DNA of 64,000 bases from Rosa chinensis (GCF_002994745.2 NC_037092.1:73011823-73075822), one strand, 5' to 3'; counted from the stretch's first letter, positions 22,231-34,522 are shown. The notes: generated by a model not told the origin, from the sequence alone. Translations and numbers: made by a program.

Positions 22231-22949
22231 AATACAGAATTGGGAATTGCAAAGTTGAGCTTTGTCCTCTTTTAACAATATACTTTTTTCTTTCCGGATA
22301 ATAATTACGTAAAATTAAATCAATACTTTTATTATTATTATTTTTTTAGAAGAAATTAAACCTATTCGCGTAAATTAATTTTGTTAAAAGTTACTTGATC
22401 AACCACCATCTTTTGAAAGAAAAAATAATAATTGTGATTGGCATGTAACAGATGGTGTGTAAACAAATACATATATCCAGAGGACTAATTCTTTTGTAGA
22501 TCATGAAGAACGAGAGAAAATTCTCTAGAAATCCTAGCGTCGCCGCCTTCAATGTGCAGCTACCATGGAGGCTCTCGGCACCTCCGCTCTTTCGTTTGCC
22601 TCGGTGTATGTGTCTCACGATTGATCGATTTCCTTCTCGACGTGAGGGATGGCGTGGCTTGTGGTGGTTGACAGGGTTCTTTGGACCATGACCTCGCCGT
22701 GGATGGCTCTGTGATCACTCTTTGCAATCGAGGGAGGAGATATGCACTGTGGATAGGGTGGCATTATTGGTTGTTGATGGCGGAACTGGGCCATTGATTC
22801 TCTGGTGGATTGTCGTGTTACAGTCAATGCTGACATCGCTGGAGTGGACAGAGATGGTGGCGGCAGGGGCGGATCTATGTGGTGGGCTATATGGGCTCAA
22901 ACCTAGACAGCTTTTGGGGCAAAAAAAGACCAAGTGTGTATATATATAT

Positions 22950-24841
22950 GGGAAAATCGTCCGTACAGTACCTGACCTTTGCCCCATTCTAAACTTCAGT
23001 ACCTCACGTTCAGAAAATATCAGAACGGTACCTGAGGTTCTGACCCAGACCGAAGAATGGTACCTGGAGCCATTAGCTCCGTTACAGAAGCTGATAATTG
23101 AAGGATATTTTCGTCTTTTCATGTCTTAATCCAATTTTTTTTTTATCTAATTCATCTTTTTCTATTTCTTTTTCTTTCTCCTTAATGTTCCTCTCTCTCT
23201 GTCTCTCTCTCTCTCTCATTCAACTCTCCTCCTCTCTCTTATTCAACTCTCCTCGGTCTCAACGGAGCCACAGGCTTCGCCACCGTCTCTCAGATTGGAC
23301 TCTCAGATCGGACTCAGCCTTCACCAACCTAAACTCCGACATCAACTTTGATCTCTTTCTCGAATCCAAATCTCAATTCGGTCTTAATGGAGCCACCAAT
23401 ATCACTGCAGTCTCTCAGATCGAACCCAGCCTTCACTGACCCGAAGAAGGAATTGATAGGATCGAGGACTCCAAGGACTTGCAACAACAGAGCAAAGCCT
23501 TCGATAAGCTCACTGACTGCGTCGAAGATCGCCAGCTCGATTCGACACGATTCCAGAAGGCCATGGCTTCCATTGTTGCCACCTTAGAAGCCGATTTGGA
23601 AGCTATGAGAAAGAGGGAGAAATAATTGGGTACTGTGAAGATCAATCCACCCGATGTTGAGATAATTGCCATCAATATGTTGCTGGGTTTGAATTGGAAC
23701 AATGAGGCAGGAAGTGAGTTTTTAAGGAAATTGTGAGAAAGTTTGAGGGTTCTCTGTTTCATCTTCCATGAGCAATTTTGTTTCCCTAATTTTCCTTTCC
23801 AATTTATGCATTGCAGCTTCCACATGTCGTGTAATTATGTTGGTGCAAATTGGATTGCAGTTTCCTTAATTGTGAGAAAGAGTTGAACCCTCAATCAAAT
23901 TGCAGGTCAAGTTCAGAGAGCTTAAAACTTGAGCTTGGAATCAAAACCCAACAACAAAGATGACCACCCAGAAATATTTAACACACATATTTGCACAAAC
24001 AAACCCAAAAGTTTCATTCTGTACATGCCAGATCATGAATTAGTAACTGCATCCAATCTCCAAAAAATCCCAATTGTTTCGAACTTTCTCTTTTTGGAAT
24101 GGAATTTTTACGGAATCCCCATGAATAGGATCAAACCCTATTCCATGGTATTTACATGAGATTCCTCTTTCTTATTCTTAAACAAGTCCCTGAGAGGGCT
24201 TAGTTGATCCACGATTTACGTTTCGTCTTTCGTTTCCTTTTTGTTTGTTTTGAGAAATATATCGATCAATTCCGATTCTTTCTTTTCTATTGATTCTTTT
24301 CCGATCGAGATGTATCAACTTTGAACAGAAATCAAGAATGTACAATCAAGTAGCTGTACTAGTTTCCTTGCCAAGAACTGTGATTTCTGATCTCTGAGAA
24401 ATGGAAAAGATGATTTAAATGAAGAAGAAGTAAGAAAGAAAGAATGAGAACGAAGTAGGAGGTGATGGTCAAAATTCTTCTTTTGCATTCCCGAGCTTCT
24501 TGGAGTAAAGGAAGAAGAGGAAGTAGTCTATGAAGGTACGACACCGACTGGGGGCGCCGGAGGCAGAGCAAGTCTGGCATTCCCTAAAAAAAAAAAATCT
24601 TTTGCTTTTTTATTTTTATTTTTTATTATATGAAGAAAATTAAGTAAAACAAAAAACAAAGGGTAAATTGGTCATTTACTTATCAAAATATGCCAGCTAT
24701 CAGCTTCTATAACAGAGCTAACGGCTCCAGGTACCATTCTTCGGTCAGGGTCAGAACCTCAGGTACCATTCTAATATTTTCTGAACGTGAGGTACTGAAG
24801 TTTAGAATGGGGCAAAGGTCAGGTACTGTACGGACGATTTT

Positions 24842-24844
<3 letters not shown>
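22950..24844. mobile_element. Pack-MULE (1,895 bp) with about 150-bp TIRs
   Basis: Begins GGGAAAATCGTCCGTACAGT and ends in its inverted copy. The inverted repeats run for about 150 bp with only a few differences. The flanks are TA-repeat sequence, consistent with a 9-bp TATATATAT duplication (22941-22949 and 24845-24853), although a simple-repeat flank makes this less decisive. The interior carries a HYPK-like coding fragment and no transposase. Inserted in the hAT element. Confidence 0.88.
23457..23676 (+). pseudogene. Captured HYPK-like (NatA-associated) gene fragment
   Basis: HYPK is a small partner of the NatA N-terminal acetyltransferase. The plus-strand frame reads EDSKDLQQQSKAFDKLTDCV, then EDRQLDSTRFQKAMASIVAT, then EADLEAMRKREK, an in-frame TAA, LGTVKINPPDVEIIA, and then a frame break. 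This follows the plant HYPK pattern (KLTDxVEDRQLDS, AMASI, KINxxDVxIIA) that leads into the UBA-like domain. The C-terminal UBA part is lost after about 23676. The internal stop and the substitutions make it non-functional. It sits well inside the MULE inverted repeats, so it was captured. Confidence 0.82.

Positions 24845-24890
<46 letters not shown>
24845..24890. repeat. TA microsatellite at the Pack-MULE right flank
   Basis: A run of about 22 TA units directly after the right terminus. Its left counterpart is the short TA run just before 22950, so the element probably inserted into a TA repeat. Confidence 0.9.
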
Positions 24891-24891
<1 letters not shown>

Positions 24892-25904
24892 AATTTCAGC
24901 CCATATCCAAAGAAAAAAAAAGAACAGAAAAAAAGAATAGGGAGGTAAAAGTTGCGTTCTCCCCACCCACAGCAGCTCACTTCTCTCCTCTGTGAGTCTG
25001 TGGTCGAGACGTCGAGTCACTCGAGTGCTTCACTGCTTCTCTTCTCTCTTCGCCTGAATCGCCTCCTCGGCTCCTCGCCTATTTTTCACTCAACGAAAAT
25101 ATCAGACCCTCCGCGGCTCCGTTTTTTCTTCTCCACGGCTCCACCTCTCCCTTCCATTGCCCGATCTAATGCCCAACAACCCAAGGTTTCTCTCACTCTC
25201 CTTTAAGCCAATTTCTTATCTTGTTCGATTTTCTTAATGTGGGTTCATTGGGTTGCTCCACTTTTTTATTAATCATTTGCATCTCTATGCTATCTCACTG
25301 ATTTAAGAACCAAATTTAACCTCAGACTCTCAAAGCCACTTGACCACTTATGTTTTGATTCTGGGTATATTCCATTTCACCTGCAGATTTGCAGAGATTC
25401 TTGGCTTCTTGCAGACTGGAGTGGAGTGACCGAGTGATTGCCTGGGTTTTTGGAAGAGTTCTGGCCCTCCATGTAATTGTGAGTTGGGCTTTTGAGTTTT
25501 GGGTATAAGTTGATGATTGGGATTGTTGGATTTGTTTAGGGGATATCGGTTTTGGGATTGTTTCACTCGGCTTAGTCGGCTATCTCTTTTAAATCTGTCT
25601 TGCTTGTGTATAGTGTTTGTGTAGATAATATGAGGCTAAACTGTCAGAGACTCAGAGGCCACGATATAAAGAAGGGGAGCTATTTAATATTATGAGGCTA
25701 ACTAATGCTCAACTCCTGAGTTTGATCCTTATTGTAGCGTTTCAGACTTAATTGACTGCTGTTGAGTGTTGATGCCCTTTCCATCTGGTTAGTGTTACTA
25801 ACTTTATATTCTTTAGCCTGTTTTACAACAAATATATGCTTCTAGTTTTTAATTTACGGAGTTTGATTTTATGTCCCCTCCGTTGTATGTTTTGATTGAA
25901 AATA

Positions 25905-26110
25905 ATAAAGGTGTGAGGATGAGCCTCCCACTGGGTTCCAAACCTAAAAAAATAAAAATAAAGGCGTGAAATCATTTGATTCTCTTTAGTAAAAAAATAA
26001 AAAAATAATAAAGGCGTGAAATCATTTGATCCTCTTTAGTAAAAAAATAAAAAAAATAATAAAGGCGTGAGGATGAGCCTCCTGCTGGGTTCCAAACCTA
26101 AAAAAAAAAA
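25905..26110. repeat. Short direct repeats with A-rich joints
   Basis: Two kinds of block alternate, separated by AAAAATAAAAATAA-like linkers: 'gtgaggatgagcctcc.gctgggttccaaacct' (two copies, about 25912 and 26070) and 'ggcgtgaaatcatttgat.ctctttagta' (two copies, about 25963 and 26012). They look like SINE 3' ends multiplied by local duplication. A similar 'gtgaaaccctttgatcctctt' ends the SINE near 57120. Confidence 0.6.
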
Positions 26111-27719
26111 ATAATAATAATAGTGTACTTCTAATTAGTGTGATGCCCCGGAAATTCGTATTTATTTTCCGAGGATTTTCCGGAATTTAAATTGTGGGTA
26201 TCGGACGGTTTCGTGGCTCGTGGACGGAGCGGAAGTGTTTCGGACGAATTTTTATTCGTAAAGTGTGGAATTAGGGGGGGTTTCAAGGTTGACTTTTGAT
26301 ACGTTGAGATTCACCAAAAACTTCCTTCACGAAAGTTGTAGAGCGCGTCGATACGAGTTCGTAGACATGCGGAACGCGAGAATCGGAGTTCGTATGAAGA
26401 AGTTATGGGCTTCGGAAAAACTTTCCATTTTGGTATAAAAGGACGAAATTTTCAGGAAATTGCAAAGAAGGCCAGATTTCCAAAAACGGAAACCCAGCCC
26501 TCTCCCGAGCCCGCGCGCGGCCTCCACTTCGCCGGAGTCGTTCTCGCACCTCCGGCCACCGTTTGCTTCGATTCAAGAGTGGGTTTTGCTCGTCTCAATC
26601 CCCTCTTGAGGTCTGTGGAAGGATTGAAGAGAGATTCGAGCTGTGGAGGGAGCTACATCGACTGGAAGTGGCCGCTTCGGAGATGAAATCGCCTTGATCG
26701 GAGTCAGAGATTCCGGCCACCTTTGCCGGTGATTCTTGAGGGCTTTTGGAGCTTGGAGGACGTTGATGCTTCCCACGAGGTGGCTTGCATCGATTCAACT
26801 CGTGGAGGTCGAATTTTGGAATTGAAATTCTAGGGTTTCAATCGAGCTGTTTTGTTCTAAGGTAAAATTCGATCGATTGGTTCATATTTGGACTTTGTTG
26901 TAGTTATGAAAGTTGAAATTGGGGTTGAGATGAAGAACTTTGGTGTTGGGAGTTTTGTCAAATTCCGACTTTGGTCCGGCAGCGGTGCCGCCACTGTGGT
27001 GGTGTTTTCCGGCGGTTTCCGGCCACCGCAGGGATAGTTTCTGTTCCTGAGTTCGATCTACTCGTCGATACGAGCATTTTGATATATTGTTTGTAATTTT
27101 TGGAGATCGTATGAGTATGTTGTGATTTTTACGGGTTCGGACCGTTCGATGATTCGATCCGTGAGGAATTGAGCGTCCGATAGACTTGTGAATTTGATAT
27201 ATCGATCGTGGAAGTACTCCGGAGACATTGGGTGGTCTTGGATGTGGTTTCGCCTCGATTGGCGTTACTTTGGGAATTTTGGTTCGATTTAGGGTTTTCG
27301 AATGTTATTCCTTGTGTTTCATTGACTGAATCAAGGCTGTACTTCCTTAGGTGCTTGACAGAGGACGTTCTGTAAGCAGTCTAGTGGTGTGAAGACGCAG
27401 CGGGAGTTTCAAGGTGAGTAATCTCACAAGGTTCATTAATGAACAGAATTATCATTATCGTTTTGGCGTTAATTATTTAACTGCAAACTATAGTTGGTAT
27501 TAGTAGGCATTCCTAAGCGAATGACTACGTATATATATATATATATATATATTTACGTGAAATATATATATTCTTGTGGATGATGTGTGATGAATAATAT
27601 GCATGATAGGTTCATATTATTGTTGAATGGGACTTTTCATATAAACAATATTGTGGAAAAAGATGTTTTCTATTGTTTGAAAAGTATTGAGTTTGATGTT
27701 ACATTTTGGGGTCAAGCGT

Positions 27720-27965
27720 GACTCATTTTAAATGTATTGGTCCTTGTACCAAGGGTCACAGATGGTGAGCAGGGATGGGAAAGCCGGAACTAGATGGTTG
27801 TAACGTTTTTAGGTCAGGTGTGACTTACTTAACGTTGACTTGAGACCAGACGGGGTCTGAAAAGCATGGGTCGCAGATGGTGACCAACGGTTGGTTCTAA
27901 GACCAGACGGGGTATGAAAACCAAGAGTCACAGACGGTGATAGGTTGCAGATGGTGACCAATGAT
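27720..27965. repeat. Short dispersed repeats of the LTR leader
   Basis: Repeated pieces of the type ACCAGACGGGGTCTGAAAA and GGTCACAGATGGTGA occur three or more times. The reverse-complement equivalents occur at 29220-29640 in the inner copy, so the array is a family property. Confidence 0.7.
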
Positions 27966-28034
27966 TTATCGGTGTTATAAGCCTAGTTACCATATTGTCT
28001 TTGAGTTATGGAATTTATTGTGACTATAGATGGT

Positions 28035-28490
28035 ATTAGTGACATTTCTGAGTGAATGATTATGTGTGTACATATATATATTATGGGATATATATATATA
28101 TATACACACACACACATGTATTCATGTATTGGTGACATTTCTGAGTGAATGACTATGTGTGTACATATATATATTATGGGATATATATATATATATACAT
28201 ACATATTCATGTATTAGTGGCTTCGTGGTGAATCTGTGTTGATGTGTTGTGTGTCTAGACTAGACGGATTTGTTGTTGGTGCATCATGGGGGGTAGCGGG
28301 GAGCTATCTGATGCTCATGAGTACGTGTTTTTAAAAGAGAGTTTCGGGGATTCTTTCTTTTAAATGTCCTGGGAGGACTTGTGAATCATATTCTATTGTT
28401 AGGGTAACGATAGATATGATTGAGGTTGTGTTGATGTGTTGTGTGTCTAGGTTGGACCGATTTGTTGTTGGTGCATCATGGGGGGTAGCT
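28035..28490. repeat. Two tandem duplications inside the outer LTR
   Basis: A block of about 100 bp (GTGACATTTCTGAGTGAATG followed by TA and CA runs) occurs twice at 28035-28215. A block of about 200 bp beginning TGTGTTGATGTGTTGTGTGT occurs at about 28232 and again at about 28432; the second copy continues at 31299 beyond the inner element. These explain most of the length excess of the outer over the inner copy. Confidence 0.7.
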
Positions 28491-31293
28491 GTCACGCCCC
28501 TGATTTTACACACATGAAAATCGATATATATAATCCCATAATTATACATGCGTGAATATTCAGTTATCAATACAAATACCTGGAAACATCTTTCCCTTAA
28601 AACAAGTACTTACTGATACACTGAATCATCCAAGATAACATACACTCGCTCCACAGAGTTATATATTATACAAATTTACGAATTTAATTGTCATCACAAT
28701 AAAACGTAAATGCTCCTCAGAGCTTACTGCATAGCGGAAGTCATATATTGGCAAAGCCAACAAAAATTGCTTCCTACCCGTTCTGCTGCCAACAAGCTCC
28801 TTCAGCTTCAGCCACGATTTTCCTGACCTGCAGGATTAGCCCCTACACCATTTACAATGGTGCACCGGGGTTGCCAAACAACAAACCCGGTAAGCTTCTT
28901 CAAGCTCGTATGAGTAACTCATGAACATCAATCAACAACTCACATCAATCTACTTAAGGAAACATGCAGCCATGAATCCTTCTAACATTCTATATCCTTT
29001 CCACAGAAAAGACAACATGAGTCACCACTATGACCATGCCTTATTTGCTAACTTAACCATCAAGTAGCAATTCAAGTCTCATCTAGACAATTAAAGAAGA
29101 ATGCCATCGAAACTCTCCTTTAAGCTGCATACCTATGAGTCTCAAGCAACCTCGACCGTTACTCCCATAAGCTATCATGGCAGATAACTAGAACTCTATT
29201 GAAATTGTAATCACTCGTCCTAACCAGGACGTGATTACCTATTTCCTGCCTTGATCACCATCTGCGATCTATCACCATCTGTGACATATGATTTCAGACT
29301 CCGTCTGGTCATGAAATCAACATCAAGGTAGCCATCTGCAACCTGTCACCATCTGTGACGTATGATCTTTAGACCCCATCTGGTCTCAGCTCAACCATTG
29401 ATCACCATCTATCACCATCTGTGACTCATGATTTTCAGACCCCATCTGGTCATGAAATCAACTATCAAGGTCACCGTCTGCAACCTGTCACTATCTATGA
29501 TCTATCACCATCTGTGACTTAAGATCTTCTTAGACCCTATCTGGTCTTAAGGTTAACGTTAAGTAAGTCGCATCCGACCTAAAAACGTTACAAACATCTA
29601 GTTTCGGCTTTCCTAATCCCTGCTCACCATCTGTGACCCTTGATACAAAAACCAATACATCTAAAATGAGTCACGCTTGACTCAAAATGTAACATCAAGC
29701 TCAATACTCTCCAAACAATAGAAAACATCTTTTTCTATAATATTATTTCCTGAAAAGTCGCATTCAACAATAATATGAATACCATCATGCATATTATTAT
29801 TCATCACAATCATCCACAAGGATATATATATTTCATCTAAATATATATATGTAGTCATTCGCTCAGGAATGCCTACTAATACCAACTATAATTTGTAGTT
29901 AATTAATTAACGCCAAAACAATAATGGTACTTCTGTTCATAAAGATCCTTGTGAGATTTACTCACCTCGAAACTCCTGCTGCGTCTTCAACCAAACACAA
30001 AGCCGCCAATTCACAAATAATCGTCCACTGTACTTCGTCAAGCACCTATTCACATACGTTTCCAATTTAGTGACGATTTACATTTGATTTAAGTTCGAAA
30101 CCCTCTGTTTTGAACTAAAACCCTCAAAGTGGCGCCAATCGAGGCAAAACCACATCCGAGACCTCCCAAGGTCTCCGGAATACGCCCACGATCGATGTGA
30201 CCAAACCACAAGTCGATCGGACGCTCGAATCCTCATGGATCGAATAAATCGATCGGTATGAAACTGTAAAAATCATAACAATTTCATACGAACTCCAAAA
30301 TTTGCATATTATATATCGAAACGCTCGTATCAACGACTAGAACATATATAATACCACAAACAGTCCCTTTCATGGCCGGAACACTGCCGGAACGCCGCCA
30401 CAGGAGGTGGCGCACCGCCGCCGGCCAAAACTCAATATTTCACAAAACTCCCAACATCAAAAAGCTTCATCTAAGCATGCTTGTGAACTTTCATAACTGG
30501 ATCGAAGTCAGAAAACAAGCTTAAGGGATCGAAAACTACCTCACAAGCCGTGAACAGTAATCCAATCCGAGTTGATCGAATTTTCACGTAAACCGGTCGA
30601 AACAAACACCAAGGATCGACCAGGGAGCCTATTCTGAACTCAACCAAGGAATCGTTGAAGCCATGAAGTCGCCGGAGTTGTGTTTTCCGGCCGGGTCCGA
30701 TTTCTCCAGTGTGCACCGCCTTGAACTGCCACCGAGACGGAGGATCGCCGTAAGAGAACACCAGAGGGACGACCAGACGGAGGAGGCGACCCTGCTGGCC
30801 AAGTTTCAAGGCCGGAGACCGCCGCAGTTGGCCGGAAAAGTCGGGTCGGATCGGCCGGGTTCGGGTCGGGTCAGGCGGTTTTCTTCGATACTGAGGGAGC
30901 GGACGAGAGAGAAGAGAGAGAGGGTATGCGGTTTCCGGAAAAGGAAAATGGGGAAAATGAAAGTATTTTCTGATTTTTCCTTTATATACTAAAACGGAAA
31001 CTTCTTCCGATAGCCATAACTTCCTCATACGGACTCCGATTTATGCGTTCCGCATGTCCACGAACTCGTATCGACGCGCTCTACGACTTTAATGAAGGAA
31101 GTTTTCCGAGAATCCCAACATATAAAAAGTCAAACTTCACACGACCCCCTAAACTGTGAAATTCAAATATTTATACGTACGAAAATCATTCCACTCCACA
31201 TACAACCTACGAATAAAGCATAATAACAAATATTCGTACAACTGGTCCATTATTAAATACCAAATTTAAATAACAGAAAACCAGGTCATCACA
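28490..31293 (-). mobile_element. Solo-LTR-like element (2.8 kb), inner copy in inverse orientation
   Basis: Begins TGTCACGCCCCTGATTTT and ends GGTCATCACA, with a perfect 5-bp duplication GTAGC (28485-28489 and 31294-31298). Reverse complemented, it matches the outer element along its length, with the same TATA position (TATATAAAGG near 30981 on the minus strand) and the same repeat blocks. Its TG...CA ends and lack of internal domains point to a solo LTR that inserted into a relative. The 185-codon minus-strand frame at 30471-31028 is a GC-rich leader, not a recognised protein. Confidence 0.8.
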
Positions 31294-32645
31294 GTAGCGG
31301 GGAGCTATCTGATGCTCATGAGTACGTGTTTTAAAAGAGAGTGTCGGGGATGCTTTCTTTTAAATGTCCGGGGAGGACTTGTGTATCATATTTAATTTTC
31401 AGAGTTTAAATTAATATGATTTCCGTCACGGGGTGATTTGAGATGTTTTCTTTTGGGAAAAGAGTATTGTTTTGGGAAGCATGGTATGTTTTCCTTATTC
31501 TGGAGTCGAAAGGTTTTCCTCGTGTTTGGCGTGAGTTGTGCGGGCTTTTATCCTGTGATATTGTGTGAGTTGTTTTGAGTTACTCATACGGGCTTGCAAA
31601 AGCTTACCGGGTTTGTTGTGTGGCAACCCGGTACACCATTCCAACGGTGTAGGGGTTATTTCTGCAGGTCAGGTTGATCGTGGCTGATGTTGAGGTAGCG
31701 TGCTTGCAGCTTAACGGTAATAAGTCAATTTTGTGACCTTACCGTTATAGAGACTTCCGTTTGTAGTGAGCTCTGAGGAGTATTTATGTTTTATTTTGTT
31801 GTTGACAATTTAATTCGTAAACTCGTGTGTTGTGTGACTTTGTGGGGCGAGTCAATATTGAATTTGTGGGTTCAGGGCATCAATATGTACTTGGGTTAAA
31901 AGGGAATAAGTTTTTAAGTATTTTGTATTGATGGCTGAACATTTCACGCATATATAATTATGGGGTTATATATCGATTTATTGTGTATAAAATCAGGGGC
32001 GTGACAATTAGCCTAGACAACTCTCGGATCCTGGATCCGCCACTGGGTGGCGGGCGTGGTTTTGGTAGAGATGTTACTGGGCAGAGGTAGGTTTCTGGTT
32101 TGGTGGTGGCTCTACCACGAGCTTCGCTGGGTTGGAGTTGACCGGTTGCCAGAGACGTCAGAGCTACAGAACTGGCTGGTAGGGTTGCCTAGGGATAGTT
32201 GGGTGTCCAGATCAAATCTGACCAGTTTGTGGGTTGCCTTTGGGCCCAATTCAGGACCTGTCTTTTGGCTTGGTTTCTCCAAGGGGCTGAATGGGCCTCT
32301 AACTGGGCCTCAAGTCATGAAGTTAGTTTATGGGCTAGAGTTTGGGCCTAGAATCCTTATAGTTGCCTAGATGGCTTCTTTAGAATAATGTCTATACTAG
32401 TGAAGGCGTCTCTATGAGCCTTTGTAGAAGTAACTGGTTTCACTTATCACAATTGCGTGCTCGCCGCGTGAAGTTAGGTAAAATAGATTACCTACAAGGC
32501 GAGATTCTTTTGTTGGCATAGATTACTCTGAGCTATGATTATTGAAACAAAGTAGTCTTGATTGTACTATTCTTATCTATGAAACAGGGGCATACTATTG
32601 GTATGTATTCTTTACTTCAAAAAAAAAAAAAAACCACCATCTTTT

Positions 32646-32992
32646 TGTCAAGTCCTGGCTTTTCAGCTAGTAAATGAAAACACATCAAGGTAAAAATCCA
32701 CCGCAATATCTATAACATAATTAACATGGTGTATTAATCGTCTCTGTTGAACATTTTTGTAAGTAATTTATCACACACTTTATTCTTCATCTTTTAACAG
32801 TCTAATCACTCAATCCCACAATTACTTTTTACCTCCATATATTTAAGCCTTATTAATTCAACAATTTGATACGCATATTTGAAAAAAGAAACTTTGATGA
32901 GCTACTCAATAAACATTATAGATACACATCATCTCATAACTTTAAAAGTAGAGATATATCAATATATTCATTTCAAATGGGACGGTCCTCTA
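32646..32992. other. AT-rich intergenic
   Basis: No gene or element recognised, apart from the GGGACGGTCC motif at its right edge (32980-32989), which has an inverted partner near 33683-33692. Confidence 0.5.
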
Positions 32993-33606
32993 TAGGGATG
33001 ACAATGGAGAGGGTAGGGTAAGGGGATTAAATTATCATCCCCATATCCGACTTCATTCTCCATCCCTTTACCCACCCCAATCCCCGTAATAAGATACCAG
33101 GGATTCCCCGTCCCCATTGGGGATTAGGTCCCCTTACCCACCCCAAATCCCCGTTAACAATATTACTAATTTATTATATAAAAATTTATACAAATAATTA
33201 TAGATTGTAAAATATGAAGTTAAAATCAAACATAAAAATAAAATAAATTTCTTATTTCAATCAAGGAAAATTGATATGTTGATAAAGATATTTTTTTAAA
33301 AACAATCTTCCTTTTTTTTAACATACTTATTAACATAATTTAAATATTGACAAAAGATGAAGTTTACATAAATATTTATTTATAAATAATATCAAATATA
33401 TATATATATAAAATAATATATATATATATATATATATTTCAGATAATTTTTATTGCGTGGGTATGGGGATAGGGATCAAAATACCATCCCCACCCTGTAC
33501 CAGATTTCAAAATTCGAATATTGGGGATCCCATCCCCGTTACCCAACTTCCCCTGAATTTCTCCCCATTAGGGTCGAATACCCGATGGAGATATTTGCCA
33601 TCCCTA
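32993..33606. mobile_element. Non-autonomous hAT element (614 bp)
   Basis: Starts TAGGGATGACAATGGAG and ends TTTGCCATCCCTA, the classic hAT MITE ends. The flanks GTCCTCTA (32985-32992) and GTCCCCTA (33607-33614) are an 8-bp duplication with one mismatch. The interior is rich in GGGGAT/ATCCCC motifs in both orientations and has no coding content. Confidence 0.85.
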
Positions 33607-33614
33607 GTCCCCTA

Positions 33615-34522
33615 CAGCGACACTCTTCTGTCTCGCCTTTGTCTTACATGGTACCATACGTACAATACCTAGCTTGTGTTGGACAGTCCCATTAATCTTA
33701 TGTTATTTACAATTCTTATGTTATATGCATTTCAAAATAAGCTTCCCGATATTGTGCCCGTTTTTCCCCTTGAAAATAGAGATTTTAAAAGGATAGATTA
33801 ATGAGGTTTACGATTATAAATGTAACGGTCAGTGAAATAGTTATTTAGATTCAAAGAGATAATGATGACTGTTTTCTTGAAATAAATATTGGTCCAAGAC
33901 TAAGCTGAAGAGCCATCTGTACCAAGACCATGTCGAATGTGTCTAACATGGCGCGCATGCATAAATGGCATGGAACATGCCAAAATAAGCAAAATGTTAC
34001 TCTATCGTTTGAAAGCTTCTAGCTCGGAGCTGCTTATTTTGATAGTACAGTTTACACAGCAAAGAGATCAAGGGTGTAGTATCTGTAGTACCAGCCAGCA
34101 GTACAGCTAGTACATCCAGAGAAAATTGACACAGTATATCTACAAGGAATTCTGATGAAAAATTACAAAATTATTAATTCTAGAATTAATTTGATTTTGA
34201 ATCAATCCTGTTAGCCTATTTGGGTTCGATACAGCGGATGACATACTGAATTAACTTTCCTGACTAATATATTTCTAGGGTTTTCCTATGTAATCAAAAT
34301 GGACTCGATGAGTACAATATTACATACATGATATCATTCTTCATTATCTTGTTCTTTGAAAAAAAACATTCGGTGATACCTGGCGATTCAAATGGATGAA
34401 GGGGCATTATGAAGGGTACTTCTGCTTACTCGACATAATAGAAATATAGGTCGTCGATGATTCATTAGCTATTTCACTTCGTAGTGTGTTGCGGCAATCT
34501 CATCAATCTCTAGCTACCTTGG
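33615..34522. other. Intergenic with a cluster of GTAC cores
   Basis: No coding homology seen. Four GTAC cores lie within 69 bp (34045, 34088, 34101, 34110), as in a copper-response region, but no ORF follows. It may be chance or the relic of a lost copper-regulated gene. Confidence 0.4.

Larger units (their letters stand above)
26139..32006 (+). mobile_element. Solo-LTR-like element (about 3.06 kb), outer copy, split by a relative
   Basis: Begins TGTGATGCCCCGG and ends AATCAGGGGCGTGACA (TG...CA), with a perfect 5-bp duplication ATTAG (26134-26138 and 32007-32011). That is an LTR-type insertion with no internal retroviral-like domain and no second terminal repeat. It is therefore probably a solo LTR of a long-LTR family (or a LARD-like unit). 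A TATA-like GGTATAAAAGG near 26432 followed by a GC-rich leader suggests plus-strand transcription. The inner copy at 28490-31293 interrupts it. Confidence 0.78.
22864..32045. mobile_element. hAT element, split by a Pack-MULE and a solo-LTR nest
   Basis: Perfect 8-bp duplication GGTGGCGG at 22856-22863 and 32046-32053. Termini CAGGGGCGGATCTATG (left) and CAGTGGCGGATCCAGG (right, reverse complemented) are typical plant hAT ends. Without the insertions at 22950-24844 and 26139-32006 it is about 1.4 kb. It has no transposase frame; the GC-rich run at about 24955-25190 could be a remnant of a transposase leader. Inserted into the LINE-type sequence described above. Confidence 0.85.
22415..32631 (+). 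mobile_element. Non-LTR retroelement insertion (LINE-type), split by a 9.2-kb nest
   Basis: A 14-bp duplication AACCACCATCTTTT lies at 22401-22414 and 32632-32645, the latter directly after a poly-A run (about 32619-32631). Target duplication plus poly-A tail shows an insertion by target-primed reverse transcription. Its own sequence is 22415-22863 plus 32046-32631, about 1 kb, with no intact reverse transcriptase. It is thus a truncated, internally deleted or non-autonomous LINE. Everything between belongs to the hAT element inserted into it. Confidence 0.75.

Noticed and set aside
30471..31028. 185-codon minus-strand frame as a gene
   Set aside because: It lies in the GC-rich leader of a solo-LTR-like element. 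Its Pro/Arg-rich translation has no family resemblance, and the related outer copy does not conserve the frame.
32978..33694. Outer MITE around the 32993-33606 hAT
   Set aside because: ATGGGACGGTCC and GGACAGTCCCAT are near-complements on the two sides, but they are short and no target duplication is evident.
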